Below, piece by piece: positions 26,705-35,439 of a stretch of DNA of 64,000 bases. Source of the stretch: Amycolatopsis xylanica (lineage in GTDB: Bacteria > Actinomycetota > Actinomycetes > Mycobacteriales > Pseudonocardiaceae); assembly GCF_900107045.1 (NCBI RefSeq), contig NZ_FNON01000015.1, positions 1-64,000 of the forward strand, in the 5' to 3' direction. Position 1 is the first letter of the stretch, and the number at the start of each line of letters is the position of its first letter. The position numbers and the translations under genes are program-made. Under the pieces are notes generated by a model. The model had not been told where the DNA came from. It made no database searches and saw only the letters and a program-made list of their open reading frames with translations.

Positions 26705-27484
26705 ATGCAGATCCTGGAGCGGGTGCCGCGATCGTTCGTCACCTTCGGCAGGGTCTTGGTGCTCGCGGTCGACGCGCTGCGCTACATCCCGCATCGGCGG
26801 TTCCCCTGGAAGGAATTCGTCCGGCAGGCCTGGTTCATCACCAGCGTTTCCATGGTGCCGACGCTTCTGGTCGCCGTTCCGTTCGGCGTGATCGTCTCCG
26901 TTCAGGTCGGCAGCATTTCGCAGCAGGTCGGCGCGACCTCGTTCATGGGCGCGGCGAACGGGCTCGGCGTGATCCGGCAGGGCGCGCCGATCGTTGTCGC
27001 ACTGTTGCTCGCCGGCGCCGTCGGCTCGGCGATCTGCGCCGACCTCGGCGCCCGCAAGATCCGCGACGAGATCGACGCGCTCGAGACCATGGGCCTGTCC
27101 GCGGTGCAGCGACTGGTCGCACCCCGGCTCGCCGCGACGCTGCTGGTCGCGGTGCTGCTGTGCGGCATGGTCTCGTTCACCGGCGTCGTCACCGGCTACG
27201 TGTTCAACGTCCTCGTGCAGAGCGGCACACCCGGCAGCTACGTCGCGACCTTCGCCGCCTTCGCGCAGCCCGCCGACCTGGTGCTCGCCGAGCTCAAGTC
27301 GGTCATCTTCGGCGGGATCGTCGCGGTGGTCGCCTCGTACAAGGGACTCACGGCCAGCGGCGGGCCGAAAGGCGTCGCCAACGCGGTCAACGCAGCCGTC
27401 GTGCTCTCGGTCGTGCTGCTCTTCGCGGTGAACGTGATCATCACGCAGCTCTACGCCGTGCTGTTCCCGCAAAGGATCGCGTGA
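26705..27484 (+). CDS. yrbEA: MlaE/YrbE-type ABC permease, YrbEA of the mce operon
   Basis: 259 aa with five or six hydrophobic segments and the MlaE hallmarks: QVGATSFMGAANGLGVIRQGAP, the conserved ADLGARKIRDEIDALETMG and a C-terminal FGGIVAVVASYKGLTASGGPKGV. Together with YrbEB it forms the inner-membrane channel of an Mce lipid/sterol importer. It heads a nine-gene operon with ATG at 26705 after a strong Shine-Dalgarno. An MceG-type ATPase is not in the window and is usually encoded elsewhere. Confidence 0.92.
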   Translation: MQILERVPRSFVTFGRVLVLAVDALRYIPHRRFPWKEFVRQAWFITSVSMVPTLLVAVPFGVIVSVQVGSISQQVGATSFMGAANGLGVIRQGAPIVVALLLAGAVGSAICADLGARKIRDEIDALETMGLSAVQRLVAPRLAATLLVAVLLCGMVSFTGVVTGYVFNVLVQSGTPGSYVATFAAFAQPADLVLAELKSVIFGGIVAVVASYKGLTASGGPKGVANAVNAAVVLSVVLLFAVNVIITQLYAVLFPQRIA

Positions 27485-28341
27485 TGGCGGTCGGCTCGAA
27501 ACACCCCGTCCTCCCCCGGCCGATCACGGCCGTGGCCGGGAAGCCGTACGACGCGCTCGTCGGGATGGGCCACCAGATCACCTTCTTCGTCAAGGCGTTC
27601 GCCGCGATCCCGTTGACACTCAAGAACTATCGCGCCGAGGTGTTCCGGCTGCTCGCGGACATCAGCTGGGGCAGCGGCGCGATCATCGTCGGCGGCGGGA
27701 CGATCGGCGTGATGGCGCTGCTGGCCGTGTTCACCGGCGCGTCCGTCGGGATCGAGGGTTACAACGCGCTCGACATCCTCGGCATGGCGCCGCTCACGGG
27801 TTTCGTTTCGGCGTACGGGAACACGCGTGAGATCGCGCCGCTGATCGCCGCGGTCGCGTTCGCCGCGCAGGCGGGCTGCCGCTACACCGCGCAGCTCGGC
27901 TCGATGCGGATCTCGGAAGAGGTCGACGCGCTGGAGTCGATGTCGATCCGGCCGCTGCCGTATCTGGTGACCACCCGGATGCTGGCCGGGTTCCTCGCGA
28001 TCATCCCGCTCTACTCGGTCGGGCTCGCCGGGAACTACCTGGCCACGCAGCTGATCCTGAGCGGGCTCTACGGCCAGTCGTCCGGCACGTATCTCCATTA
28101 CTTCCAGGCGTTCCTGGTGCCGATGGACGTGTTCCTGTCCGTGGTCAAGGCGGTCACGTTCGTCGTGGTCGCGACGCTGATCCACTGCTACTTCGGCTAC
28201 TACGCGTCGGGCGGCCCGCAGGGTGTCGGCATCGCGTCCGGCCGGGCGATCCGCGCGAGCATCATCGTGATCGTCGTGCTGGACATGCTGATGACGCTGG
28301 CGTTCTGGGGCTTCGACCCGGGAGTGCGGATCTCGGGATGA
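27484..28341 (+). CDS. yrbEB: MlaE/YrbE-type ABC permease, YrbEB of the mce operon
   Basis: 285 aa, starting MAVGSKHPVLPRPITAVAGK. The true start is ATG 27484, inside a longer open frame, because it touches the YrbEA stop as TGATG. Hallmarks are GMAPLTGFVSAYGNTREIAPL, the conserved SMRISEEVDALESM and YYASGGPQGVG. It is the second half of the Mce permease heterodimer. Confidence 0.92.
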   Translation: MAVGSKHPVLPRPITAVAGKPYDALVGMGHQITFFVKAFAAIPLTLKNYRAEVFRLLADISWGSGAIIVGGGTIGVMALLAVFTGASVGIEGYNALDILGMAPLTGFVSAYGNTREIAPLIAAVAFAAQAGCRYTAQLGSMRISEEVDALESMSIRPLPYLVTTRMLAGFLAIIPLYSVGLAGNYLATQLILSGLYGQSSGTYLHYFQAFLVPMDVFLSVVKAVTFVVVATLIHCYFGYYASGGPQGVGIASGRAIRASIIVIVVLDMLMTLAFWGFDPGVRISG

Positions 28342-29588
28342 CCTACATCGACCCCTCAGGACGAGGACCGCGCGCCGCGACGCTGGCCGTGCGCGGTGTC
28401 GTCTACCTCGCTGTGCTCCTGCTGATCGGGACGTTCCTGCTGCTGCAGTCGCGGGGCGCGTTCCGCGACGATTTCGCCGCCACCGCGGTGGTTTCCGACG
28501 TCGGAGACGGGCTGCCGGTCGGCTCGGACGTCAAGGTGCGCGGGGTGCTCGTCGGCACGGTCGCGGCCGTCGAATCGCAGGCGGGCACCGCGCGGCATGT
28601 CGTGCATCTGAGCTTGCGGCCGGAGCAGGTCAACGGGATCCCGGCTTCGGTGAAGGCGCGGATCGTGCCGACGAACATCTTCGGATCGCCTTCGGTCGAG
28701 CTGGTGCCCGCTCCCGGCGACACCACGCCGTTGACCGCCGAAACCGTGATCACCAGCGACGATTCGCAGGAGACCGTCCAGCTGCAGACCGCGATGACCA
28801 AGCTCAAGGACATCCTCACGGCGGTCCAGCCGTCCAAGGTCAATGCCGCGCTGACCGGGATCTCACAGGCGCTGGCCGGACGTGGCGAGCAGCTCGGGAG
28901 CATGGTCGGCAGGCTCGACGGCTATCTGACCGCGTTGAACGCGCAGACTCCGACGTTCAGCCACGACGTCACCGCGCTGGCGTCCGCGCTCGAAGGCTTG
29001 CAGCGCACCGCGCCCGCACTGCTGGACACGGTGGACAGCGCGCTGGTCACCACAAAGACCATTGTGGACAAACAGCAGCAGCTCGCGGCCTCGCTCGCCG
29101 GTGGCGCGGTGGCCGTCGACACCGTGCGCGGGTTCATGAACGACAACGCCAACCGGGTGATCACGGTGATCAAGCAGAGCCGCCCGATCGTCGGCACGAT
29201 CTCCAAGCAGAGCGGGGCGATCCCGGTGTCGTTCGACGCGCTCGGCCGCGGCGCGACGGCCGTGTCCAGCGCCTTTCCCGGCGGCAAGCTCACGATCGAC
29301 CTGGTCATCTCGCTGTCGCCGTTCCACCTTTACACGCCCGCCGACTGCCCGCGGTATCCCGGCATGAACGGCCCGAACTGCGGCCGCCGTTTCGAGAACC
29401 CGCTGCCGCCACCGGCGCCGGTGCCCGACGAAGCACCCGAGGTCGTGCCGCAGGGCGGTACGGTCGGTCCGGTCGGCAGCCCGCAGGAGATCGAGCAGCT
29501 CAACAACCTGATCGGCGGCTCGGGCTCGCTCGGCGACCTGCTACTCGGGCCGATCCTGCGCGGCTTGACGGTGGTGGTCCCGCGATGA
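28338..29588 (+). CDS. mceA: Mce family protein, MceA position
   Basis: 416 aa. One N-terminal membrane anchor (about residues 16-36) is followed by the MCE/MlaD domain (VVSDVGDGLPVGSDVKVRGVLVGTV, IVPTNIFGSPSVELVP), a long helical region (about 130-320) and a Pro-rich C-terminus. Six Mce proteins assemble into a tunnel that carries hydrophobic substrate across the cell envelope. It overlaps YrbEB and MceB by 4 nt each. The MceA assignment is by operon position. Confidence 0.9.
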   Translation: MTYIDPSGRGPRAATLAVRGVVYLAVLLLIGTFLLLQSRGAFRDDFAATAVVSDVGDGLPVGSDVKVRGVLVGTVAAVESQAGTARHVVHLSLRPEQVNGIPASVKARIVPTNIFGSPSVELVPAPGDTTPLTAETVITSDDSQETVQLQTAMTKLKDILTAVQPSKVNAALTGISQALAGRGEQLGSMVGRLDGYLTALNAQTPTFSHDVTALASALEGLQRTAPALLDTVDSALVTTKTIVDKQQQLAASLAGGAVAVDTVRGFMNDNANRVITVIKQSRPIVGTISKQSGAIPVSFDALGRGATAVSSAFPGGKLTIDLVISLSPFHLYTPADCPRYPGMNGPNCGRRFENPLPPPAPVPDEAPEVVPQGGTVGPVGSPQEIEQLNNLIGGSGSLGDLLLGPILRGLTVVVPR

Positions 29589-30598
29589 GCGTCCGAGGCC
29601 CGCTGATCAAGCTCGCCGTGTTCGCGGTCGTCGCGATCATGGCGACGACGTTGATCTGGACCACGCTGCAGAACACGGTCAGCGGCGAGACTTACGGCTA
29701 CAGCGCGGAATTCACCGATGTGTCCGGGCTCAAGGTCGGTGACGACGTCCGGATCGCCGGGGTCAAGGTCGGCCGGATCGAGGACATGGAGCTCGTCGAC
29801 ACGCGTGCCGAAGTCAGTTTCTCGGTCCAGCGTGACCAGCCGATCTTCGAGAACACGCGTGCGCTGATCCGGTACCAGAACCTGGTCGGCCAGCGGTATC
29901 TCGCGCTGCTTCCCGGTGCGGGGCAGGCGAAACCGCTCACCGACGGCGCCCGCATCCCACCCGAACGGACCGAACCGTCGCTCGACCTGACCGCGCTGCT
30001 CAACGGCTTCGAGCCGCTGTTCGCGATGCTCGAACCGGCCGACGTCAACCGGCTGTCCGAGAACATCGTGCGGGTACTGCAGGGCGAAGGCCCGGCGCTG
30101 ACCAGCCTGCTCACCCAGAGTTCGCAGCTGACCAGCGCGATCGCGTCGCGTGATGACGTGATCGGCCAGGTCATCACGAACCTGACGGGCGTGCTCGATC
30201 ATTTGTCCGGCAAGGGCGATCAGCTTCAGCAGCTCGTCGGGCAGACGAAGAAGCTCGTCGACGGCCTCGCGGCCAACGCCGATCCGATCTTCGGCGCGGT
30301 CGAGCGGATCGACAAGGTCAGCGGCGCGATCACCGGGCTGATCGGCGACATCCGGCCGGCGCTCAAGGACGACATCGGCAAGTTCAACCAGGTCGCGGCG
30401 CTGTTCCTCAAGGAGGGCCCGACCGTCGAGGCGACGCTGCAAGGGCTGCCGGGCTTCCTCGCCGGGCTCGCGCGGATCAGCCATTACGGCTCCTGGTGGA
30501 ACCTCTACGCGTGCGCGATCGACATCAATCTCGCGCCGCTGCCGTCGGGGATCCTGCCGAAGCTGGGCGGGGACAAGCACACGGAGGTGTGCCGATGA
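29585..30598 (+). CDS. mceB: Mce family protein, MceB position
   Basis: 337 aa with an N-terminal anchor, an MCE domain (YSAEFTDVSGLKVGDDVRIAGVKVGRI, ALIRYQNLVGQRYLALLPG) and a long alpha-helical stretch. The C-terminus has a Cys pair region (NLYACAIDI...KHTEVCR). It is translationally coupled at both ends (ATGA). It is a component of the Mce envelope tunnel. Confidence 0.9.
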   Translation: MSVRGPLIKLAVFAVVAIMATTLIWTTLQNTVSGETYGYSAEFTDVSGLKVGDDVRIAGVKVGRIEDMELVDTRAEVSFSVQRDQPIFENTRALIRYQNLVGQRYLALLPGAGQAKPLTDGARIPPERTEPSLDLTALLNGFEPLFAMLEPADVNRLSENIVRVLQGEGPALTSLLTQSSQLTSAIASRDDVIGQVITNLTGVLDHLSGKGDQLQQLVGQTKKLVDGLAANADPIFGAVERIDKVSGAITGLIGDIRPALKDDIGKFNQVAALFLKEGPTVEATLQGLPGFLAGLARISHYGSWWNLYACAIDINLAPLPSGILPKLGGDKHTEVCR

Positions 30599-31578
30599 TG
30601 GCCTGGCTGAAGTCGCGAAATCCCTTGTGGGTAGGGGTGATCGGGGCCGCGGTGATCGCTCTGCTGGTCGCCGGATCGGTCGCGTTCGGGGAACTCGGGC
30701 TCGGGGATGCCCGCCACGAAGCCGAATTCGCGCACTCCGGTGGTATTCGCGCCGGTGACGAGGTGCGGGTCGCGGGCATGGGCGTCGGCGAAGTCACGGC
30801 GACCCGGCTCGACGGCGACAAGGTGCTCGTGTCGTTCCGTACCCGTCGCAGCGTGCACTTGGGGACGGCCACGCGCGCGTCGATCAAGCTCGCGACGCTG
30901 CTCGGCGGGCGGTATCTCGAACTCTCACCGCTCGGCGAGGGTGACCTTTCGGAGCGCATCGCGCTGGCGCGGACTTCGGTGCCGTTCGACCTGCAGAACG
31001 TGCTGCAGACCGGCACTCCGGCCGTCGAGCAGATCGACGCCGTGAAGCTGCGCGAGTCGTTGCAGGTGCTGACCGACACGTTCCGGGGCACCCCGGACGC
31101 GGGCCGCAAGGCACTCGACGGGCTGTCACAAGTGTCCGAAGTGGTCAGTAAGCGGCAAGCCCAGATCAGTCAGCTGATTTCGAGCGCGGACGGGATCACC
31201 AAGCTGCTCAACGAAAACCGGACCCAGGTGTTCGCGCTGATGGGTCAGGCGGACGTGCTGCTCAAGAAGCTCGTCTCGCGCAAGCAGCTGATCACGAACA
31301 TCCTCACGGACTTCCAGCAGCTCACCACGCAGCTGCAAGGACTGCTGAACGACAACCGCCCGCAGCTGCAACCGCTGCTCGCGAACCTCGGCGGCGTCAC
31401 GGACATCCTGGAGCGCAACAACGCGGCGGTCAGCGAGGCGTTGAAGCTGCTGGCACCCGCCGCGCGGTATCTGACCAACTCGGTCGGCGACGGCAACTAC
31501 CTCACGATCAACCTGCCGTACGCGATCTTCCCCGACAACCTGTTGTGCCTCACCGGCGCGGTCAAGGGGTGCAAATGA
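30595..31578 (+). CDS. mceC: Mce family protein, MceC position
   Basis: 327 aa. The start is at the ATGATG overlapping the MceB stop (30595), not at the longer open frame. A membrane anchor (about 10-30) precedes an MCE domain (FAHSGGIRAGDEVRVAGMGVGEV, SIKLATLLGGRYLELSP) and a helical C-terminal region rich in Gln and Leu. It is part of the Mce hexamer. Confidence 0.9.
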   Translation: MMAWLKSRNPLWVGVIGAAVIALLVAGSVAFGELGLGDARHEAEFAHSGGIRAGDEVRVAGMGVGEVTATRLDGDKVLVSFRTRRSVHLGTATRASIKLATLLGGRYLELSPLGEGDLSERIALARTSVPFDLQNVLQTGTPAVEQIDAVKLRESLQVLTDTFRGTPDAGRKALDGLSQVSEVVSKRQAQISQLISSADGITKLLNENRTQVFALMGQADVLLKKLVSRKQLITNILTDFQQLTTQLQGLLNDNRPQLQPLLANLGGVTDILERNNAAVSEALKLLAPAARYLTNSVGDGNYLTINLPYAIFPDNLLCLTGAVKGCK

Positions 31579-32630
31579 AGGCACTCGTCCTCGTGCTGGG
31601 CGCCGTCGCGGCGGTCGTGACCAGTTCCTGCGCGGCCGTGGAGTCCCCGCACATCACGGTGAAAGCGCAGTTCAGGGATGCCGTCGGGCTGTATGTCGGC
31701 AATGACGTCGCGATGCTCGGCATCCCGATCGGCAAGGTCACGAAGATCGAGCCGCGCGGGACGTCCGTGCAGGTCGAGCTGGAACTCGACGCCGGCGCGA
31801 AAGTTCCGGCGGGTGCGGGCGCGGTCACCGTCTCGCCGTCCGTGGTCACCGATCGACATGTCGAGCTGACGCCCGCGTACCGCGGCGGGCCGACGTTGCG
31901 GGACGGCGATCTCATCCCGCTGGAGCGCACGCGGACGCCGGTCGAGATCGACCGCGTGATCAAGGCCGTCGACACGCTCGCCGGCGAGCTGACGAAGACC
32001 GGGGTGCTGAAGGACGCGACCGATGTCGCCGCCGACAATCTCGCGGGCAGCGGCGACAAGATCAGGGCGACCGTCGAGGCGCTGTCCGGGGCCGTCGACG
32101 CGATGACCGACAAGCGTGACGCGCTGACCGGGCTGATCAAGAACGTCGACACGCTGACCAAGGCGGCCGCGGACAACCAGGCGGTGATCACGTCGTTCAC
32201 GCAGAACCTGACGCAGGCGAGCGAGCTGTTCGCGAAGGACGCTCCGGCTCTCGGCGACGCGCTGACCAGGCTCAACGGCCTGCTCGACGAGGCCGTCAAG
32301 CTCATCGGCGAGAACCGCGACACCGCGCAGAACACCTTGCGCAGCCTCAAGGTCACCACGGGCACGCTCAGCGACCACACCCGTCAGCTCGCCGAGTCGG
32401 CGGACGTGCTGCCGCTGCTGTTCCAGAATCTCGCCAATGCCGCCGACCCCGCCACCGGGCAGCTGCGGGTGCACATCGACCCGGCCGAGGTGCTGCTCGA
32501 CGGTCAGCTGATCAACATCCTTTGTGGACGCGTCGGCGTGCGGCTGCCCGGGTGCGGCTCCGGCAAGCTCGGCGACTTCGGGCCGGACCTGGGGATGACC
32601 GAACTGCTGTTGGGGGCGACCAGGAAATGA
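31575..32630 (+). CDS. mceD: Mce family protein, MceD position, with possible lipoprotein signal
   Basis: 351 aa. The N-terminus MKALVLVLGAVAAVVTSSCA looks like a signal with a Cys at residue 19, but the lipobox (TSSC) is non-canonical. The MCE domain is AQFRDAVGLYVGNDVAMLGIPIGKV...VSPSVVTDRHVELTP. A coiled-coil-like helical segment follows, and the C-terminus ends in CGRVGVRLPGCGSGK. In mycobacterial mce operons only MceE is usually the lipoprotein, so the Cys here is notable. Confidence 0.88.
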   Translation: MKALVLVLGAVAAVVTSSCAAVESPHITVKAQFRDAVGLYVGNDVAMLGIPIGKVTKIEPRGTSVQVELELDAGAKVPAGAGAVTVSPSVVTDRHVELTPAYRGGPTLRDGDLIPLERTRTPVEIDRVIKAVDTLAGELTKTGVLKDATDVAADNLAGSGDKIRATVEALSGAVDAMTDKRDALTGLIKNVDTLTKAAADNQAVITSFTQNLTQASELFAKDAPALGDALTRLNGLLDEAVKLIGENRDTAQNTLRSLKVTTGTLSDHTRQLAESADVLPLLFQNLANAADPATGQLRVHIDPAEVLLDGQLINILCGRVGVRLPGCGSGKLGDFGPDLGMTELLLGATRK

Positions 32631-33655
32631 GAGTCCTCCTCGCTTTCGCGTGCGTGCTCCTGCTGGCGGGCTGCAGTGTCACCGCCGCCGATCTGCCGCT
32701 GCCCGGCGGCGATGTCGAAGGTGAGACCTACGAGCTGAACGCGGTGTTCACGGACGCGCTGAACCTCCCGGACAAGGCGCGGGTGAAGCTCGACGGCGTC
32801 GTGATCGGGACGGTCGAGAACATCAGCGCGAAGGACTTCACCGCGCGGGTGCGGATGGTGGTGCAGAAGGCCGTTTCGCTGCCCGAAGGCACCACAGCCG
32901 AGCTACGCCAGGCGACTCCGCTCGGCGATGTCTTCGTCGCACTGCATCGCGGCAAGGGACCCGCGCTGGCGCCTGGCGCGACGCTGGGCGTCGAGTCGAC
33001 CTCGTCGGCGGCGACCGTCGAAGACACGCTGGCCGCACTGTCCACTTTGATCAATGGCGGCGGGCTGGGGCAGCTCAAGACCATCACGCACGAGGTCAAC
33101 GCCGCGCTCGACGGCAAGGCCGACCAGACACGTCATCTCATCGGCGAGCTGGACACGACGCTGAAGACGTTGAACGCCCGCACCGCCGACATCGATCGGA
33201 TCTTGGCTTCCATCAAGGCTTTGAGCGGGCTCGCGCAGCAACGGCAGGGCACGATCGACGCGGCGCTGGCCGACATCACGCCCGCGTTGCAGGTGCTGTC
33301 GGAGCAGACCGGGCGGTTCACGGAGGTGCTCACCAAGGTCGCGGACGCCGGCGACACCGGCGCGCGCGTGCTCGGCCAGACGAGCGCGGACCTCAAGGCG
33401 ATGCTGCGCGATCTGAGTCCCGTGCTCGACGGTTTCGGCGCGCTGCACGACAATCTGGGACCGACGCTGCGGAGCCTGGTCGGGCTCGGCAAGTTCGTCG
33501 AAGGCGCGACCAAGGGCGAATCGGGCGTCGGCATCGCGCGGTTCGCCGGGATCACCAACCTGCCCGTGCTGGGGCTCGGCGACCTCAACGGCGCGCTGGG
33601 CACCATCTCGGACAACATCAGCGACCTGATCAGGAAGCTGGGTGCGCCGCGATGA
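32627..33655 (+). CDS. mceE: Mce family lipoprotein, MceE position
   Basis: 342 aa. The start ATG 32627 overlaps the MceD stop. It has a clear lipoprotein signal MRVLLAFACVLLLAGCS with lipobox LAGC, then an MCE domain (LNAVFTDALNLPDKARVKLDGVVIGTV, LRQATPLGDVFVALH) and a helical tail. It corresponds to the LprK/MceE lipoprotein of mycobacterial operons, anchoring one subunit by lipid rather than by a transmembrane helix. Confidence 0.9.
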   Translation: MRVLLAFACVLLLAGCSVTAADLPLPGGDVEGETYELNAVFTDALNLPDKARVKLDGVVIGTVENISAKDFTARVRMVVQKAVSLPEGTTAELRQATPLGDVFVALHRGKGPALAPGATLGVESTSSAATVEDTLAALSTLINGGGLGQLKTITHEVNAALDGKADQTRHLIGELDTTLKTLNARTADIDRILASIKALSGLAQQRQGTIDAALADITPALQVLSEQTGRFTEVLTKVADAGDTGARVLGQTSADLKAMLRDLSPVLDGFGALHDNLGPTLRSLVGLGKFVEGATKGESGVGIARFAGITNLPVLGLGDLNGALGTISDNISDLIRKLGAPR

Positions 33656-34812
33656 GGATCTGGCTTTCGGTGGTCGGCCTGGTGACGGTGTTCGCCGTCG
33701 GGCTGACGTATCTGCTGCTCGGCGTGGTCCGCATCGACCCGACCGCGGAAGTCATGACCATGCGGGTCAACCTCGCGCAGTCCGGTGGCCTGCTGGGGCG
33801 GTCGGACGTGACGTTCCGCGGCTATCGGGTCGGCAACGTCAAGCAGATCCAGCTGGTGCCCGGCGGGGTGGCCGTCGACATCGAGGTCGACTCCGCCGCG
33901 AAGATCCCGGCCGACACCGAGGCGGTCGTCGCGAGCCTTTCGGCGGCTGGTGAGCAGTACCTCGACTTCCGGCCGCGCACGGACGCCGGGCCGTTCCTGG
34001 CGAACGGGTCGGTGATCGAGGAGAAGAACACCAGCACGCCGACGCCGTTCGCGCAGCTGCTCGGCCACGTGAACGGCCTGGCCGGGCAGGTCGACCCGCG
34101 CAAGCTGACGCTGGTGATCGACGAGCTCGCGAAGGCGTTCAACGGCGCCGGTCCCGACCTGAAGAAGCTGTTGGACGGCGGCGACTTCCTGCTCGCCGGG
34201 CTGGAAGGTGTGCTGCCGGAGACGGTGAGCATCCTGAACAACTCGTCGGTCGTGCTGGACACCGCGAACGGGCTGACCGACGAGCTGGCGCGGCTCGGCA
34301 CGGCCGGGGTCCGGCTCGGCGACCAGCTGCGGAAGTCCGACCCCGAGATCCGCACCCTGCTCGACCACAGCCCGGCGGCCTTCGACCTCGTCGACGGTCT
34401 CATCAAGGAGAACCAGCCGACCATGGCGGCGCTGCTCGGCGACCTGTCGACCGTCAGCGAGGTGGTCAGCATGCGGCTGCCCGCGATCAGCGCGTTCCTC
34501 CCGGAGCTGGCCAACGGCGGCAACGCGCTGGCGGCGATCGTCCGCGGCGGCGCGATCCAGACGCTGGTCGACGCGTATCCGCGCGCCGGCTGCGACTACC
34601 ACACCCCGCGCCGCCCGCCGACCATCGGCGGCAGCCCGCCTCCCCCGCTCGACGTGCACTGCACCGACACCCGCGTCACCGTGCAACAACGCGGCGCCCA
34701 GAACGCGCCGCGCCCAGGGGAACCGGTGCCGGTGCCCGTTCCTGTTCCCGCCCCCGCTGCCCCGGAGGTGACGTCGTGGTTCACCCGCTATCCGCAGCTG
34801 CTGGGCCAGTAA
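33652..34812 (+). CDS. mceF: Mce family protein, MceF position
   Basis: 386 aa with an N-terminal anchor (RIWLSVVGLVTVFAVGLTYL), an MCE domain (VNLAQSGGLLGRSDVTFRGYRVGNV, VVASLSAAGEQYLDFRP), helices, and a Pro-rich C-terminal tail with alternating Pro-Val before TSWFTRYPQLLGQ. It is coupled to MceE by ATGA and is the last of the six tunnel subunits. Confidence 0.9.
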   Translation: MRIWLSVVGLVTVFAVGLTYLLLGVVRIDPTAEVMTMRVNLAQSGGLLGRSDVTFRGYRVGNVKQIQLVPGGVAVDIEVDSAAKIPADTEAVVASLSAAGEQYLDFRPRTDAGPFLANGSVIEEKNTSTPTPFAQLLGHVNGLAGQVDPRKLTLVIDELAKAFNGAGPDLKKLLDGGDFLLAGLEGVLPETVSILNNSSVVLDTANGLTDELARLGTAGVRLGDQLRKSDPEIRTLLDHSPAAFDLVDGLIKENQPTMAALLGDLSTVSEVVSMRLPAISAFLPELANGGNALAAIVRGGAIQTLVDAYPRAGCDYHTPRRPPTIGGSPPPPLDVHCTDTRVTVQQRGAQNAPRPGEPVPVPVPVPAPAAPEVTSWFTRYPQLLGQ

Positions 34813-34823
34813 GGAGAATCGTC

Positions 34824-35345
34824 GTGGACGTACTCGAAGAAGAAGAAACCGTTGCCGTTACGGAAAAGCGCTCGTTCCCGGTCCGCAAGCTCGGCCTCGC
34901 GCTGCTGGTGCTGGTCGTGCTGGTCGCCGGCGCGTTCTTCGCGTGGCAGTACAAGGCAAAGTCGGACGTCCGCGCGGCGGGCGACGCCGCGCTGGCGACC
35001 GCCCGCTCCTACGCGGTCACGGTGACGACGTACGACTTCCAGAACCTGGACCGCAACTTCGCGGACGTGCTCGACGGCGCGACCGGCGAGTTCAAGGACC
35101 AGTACACCGGCGCGTCGGGCTCCCTGCGCCAGCTGATCCAGGAGGCCAAGGCGACCGCGCGCGGCACGGTCGTCGAGTCCGGCCTGAAGTCGGCGACGGT
35201 CGACCGCGCCGAGGTCCTGCTCTTCGTCGACCAGTCGGTCACCAACGCGGCGACCAAGGACCCCCGCGTCGACCGCAACCGCGTCCTCATGACCCTCGAA
35301 CACCACGACTCCCGCTGGCTCGTCTCCTCCCTCCAGCTCCTCTAG
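34824..35345 (+). CDS. Mce-associated membrane protein
   Basis: 173 aa. GTG 34824 has AAGGAG 7 nt upstream. An acidic N-terminus (MDVLEEEETVAV) is followed by one transmembrane helix (about residues 22-42) and an extracytoplasmic domain of the Mas/VirB8-like type (ATARSYAVTVTTYDFQNLDRNFADVLDGATGEF...SRWLVSSLQLL). Such proteins stabilise Mce complexes in mycobacteria. It ends the mce operon and is followed by a very strong terminator. Only one Mas gene is present; many operons have several. Confidence 0.85.
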   Translation: MDVLEEEETVAVTEKRSFPVRKLGLALLVLVVLVAGAFFAWQYKAKSDVRAAGDAALATARSYAVTVTTYDFQNLDRNFADVLDGATGEFKDQYTGASGSLRQLIQEAKATARGTVVESGLKSATVDRAEVLLFVDQSVTNAATKDPRVDRNRVLMTLEHHDSRWLVSSLQLL

Positions 35346-35347
35346 CC

Positions 35348-35439
35348 AAAAAAATCCCAATGTGGCATTGGTCAGGTTTCAGGCCGCCAATGTGGCTTTC
35401 GTCAGCTCGGATCTGACGAAAGCCACATTGGGATTTTTT
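35348..35439. terminator. Nested bidirectional hairpin with CTTTCGTCAG core
   Basis: The outer arms AAAAAATCCCAATGTGGC (ending 35366) and GCCACATTGGGATTTTTT (35422-35439) pair across the element. The inner perfect 19-bp arms CCAATGTGGCTTTCGTCAG (35387-35405) and its complement (35413-35431) have a 7-nt loop. A/T tracts at both ends make it a bidirectional terminator between the mce operon and the SARP gene. It shares its core with 313-341. Confidence 0.85.

Noticed and set aside
27160-27483. Longer start for YrbEB
   Set aside because: It would overlap YrbEA by more than 300 nt with an Arg-rich translation; ATG 27484 touching the YrbEA stop fits the family N-terminus.
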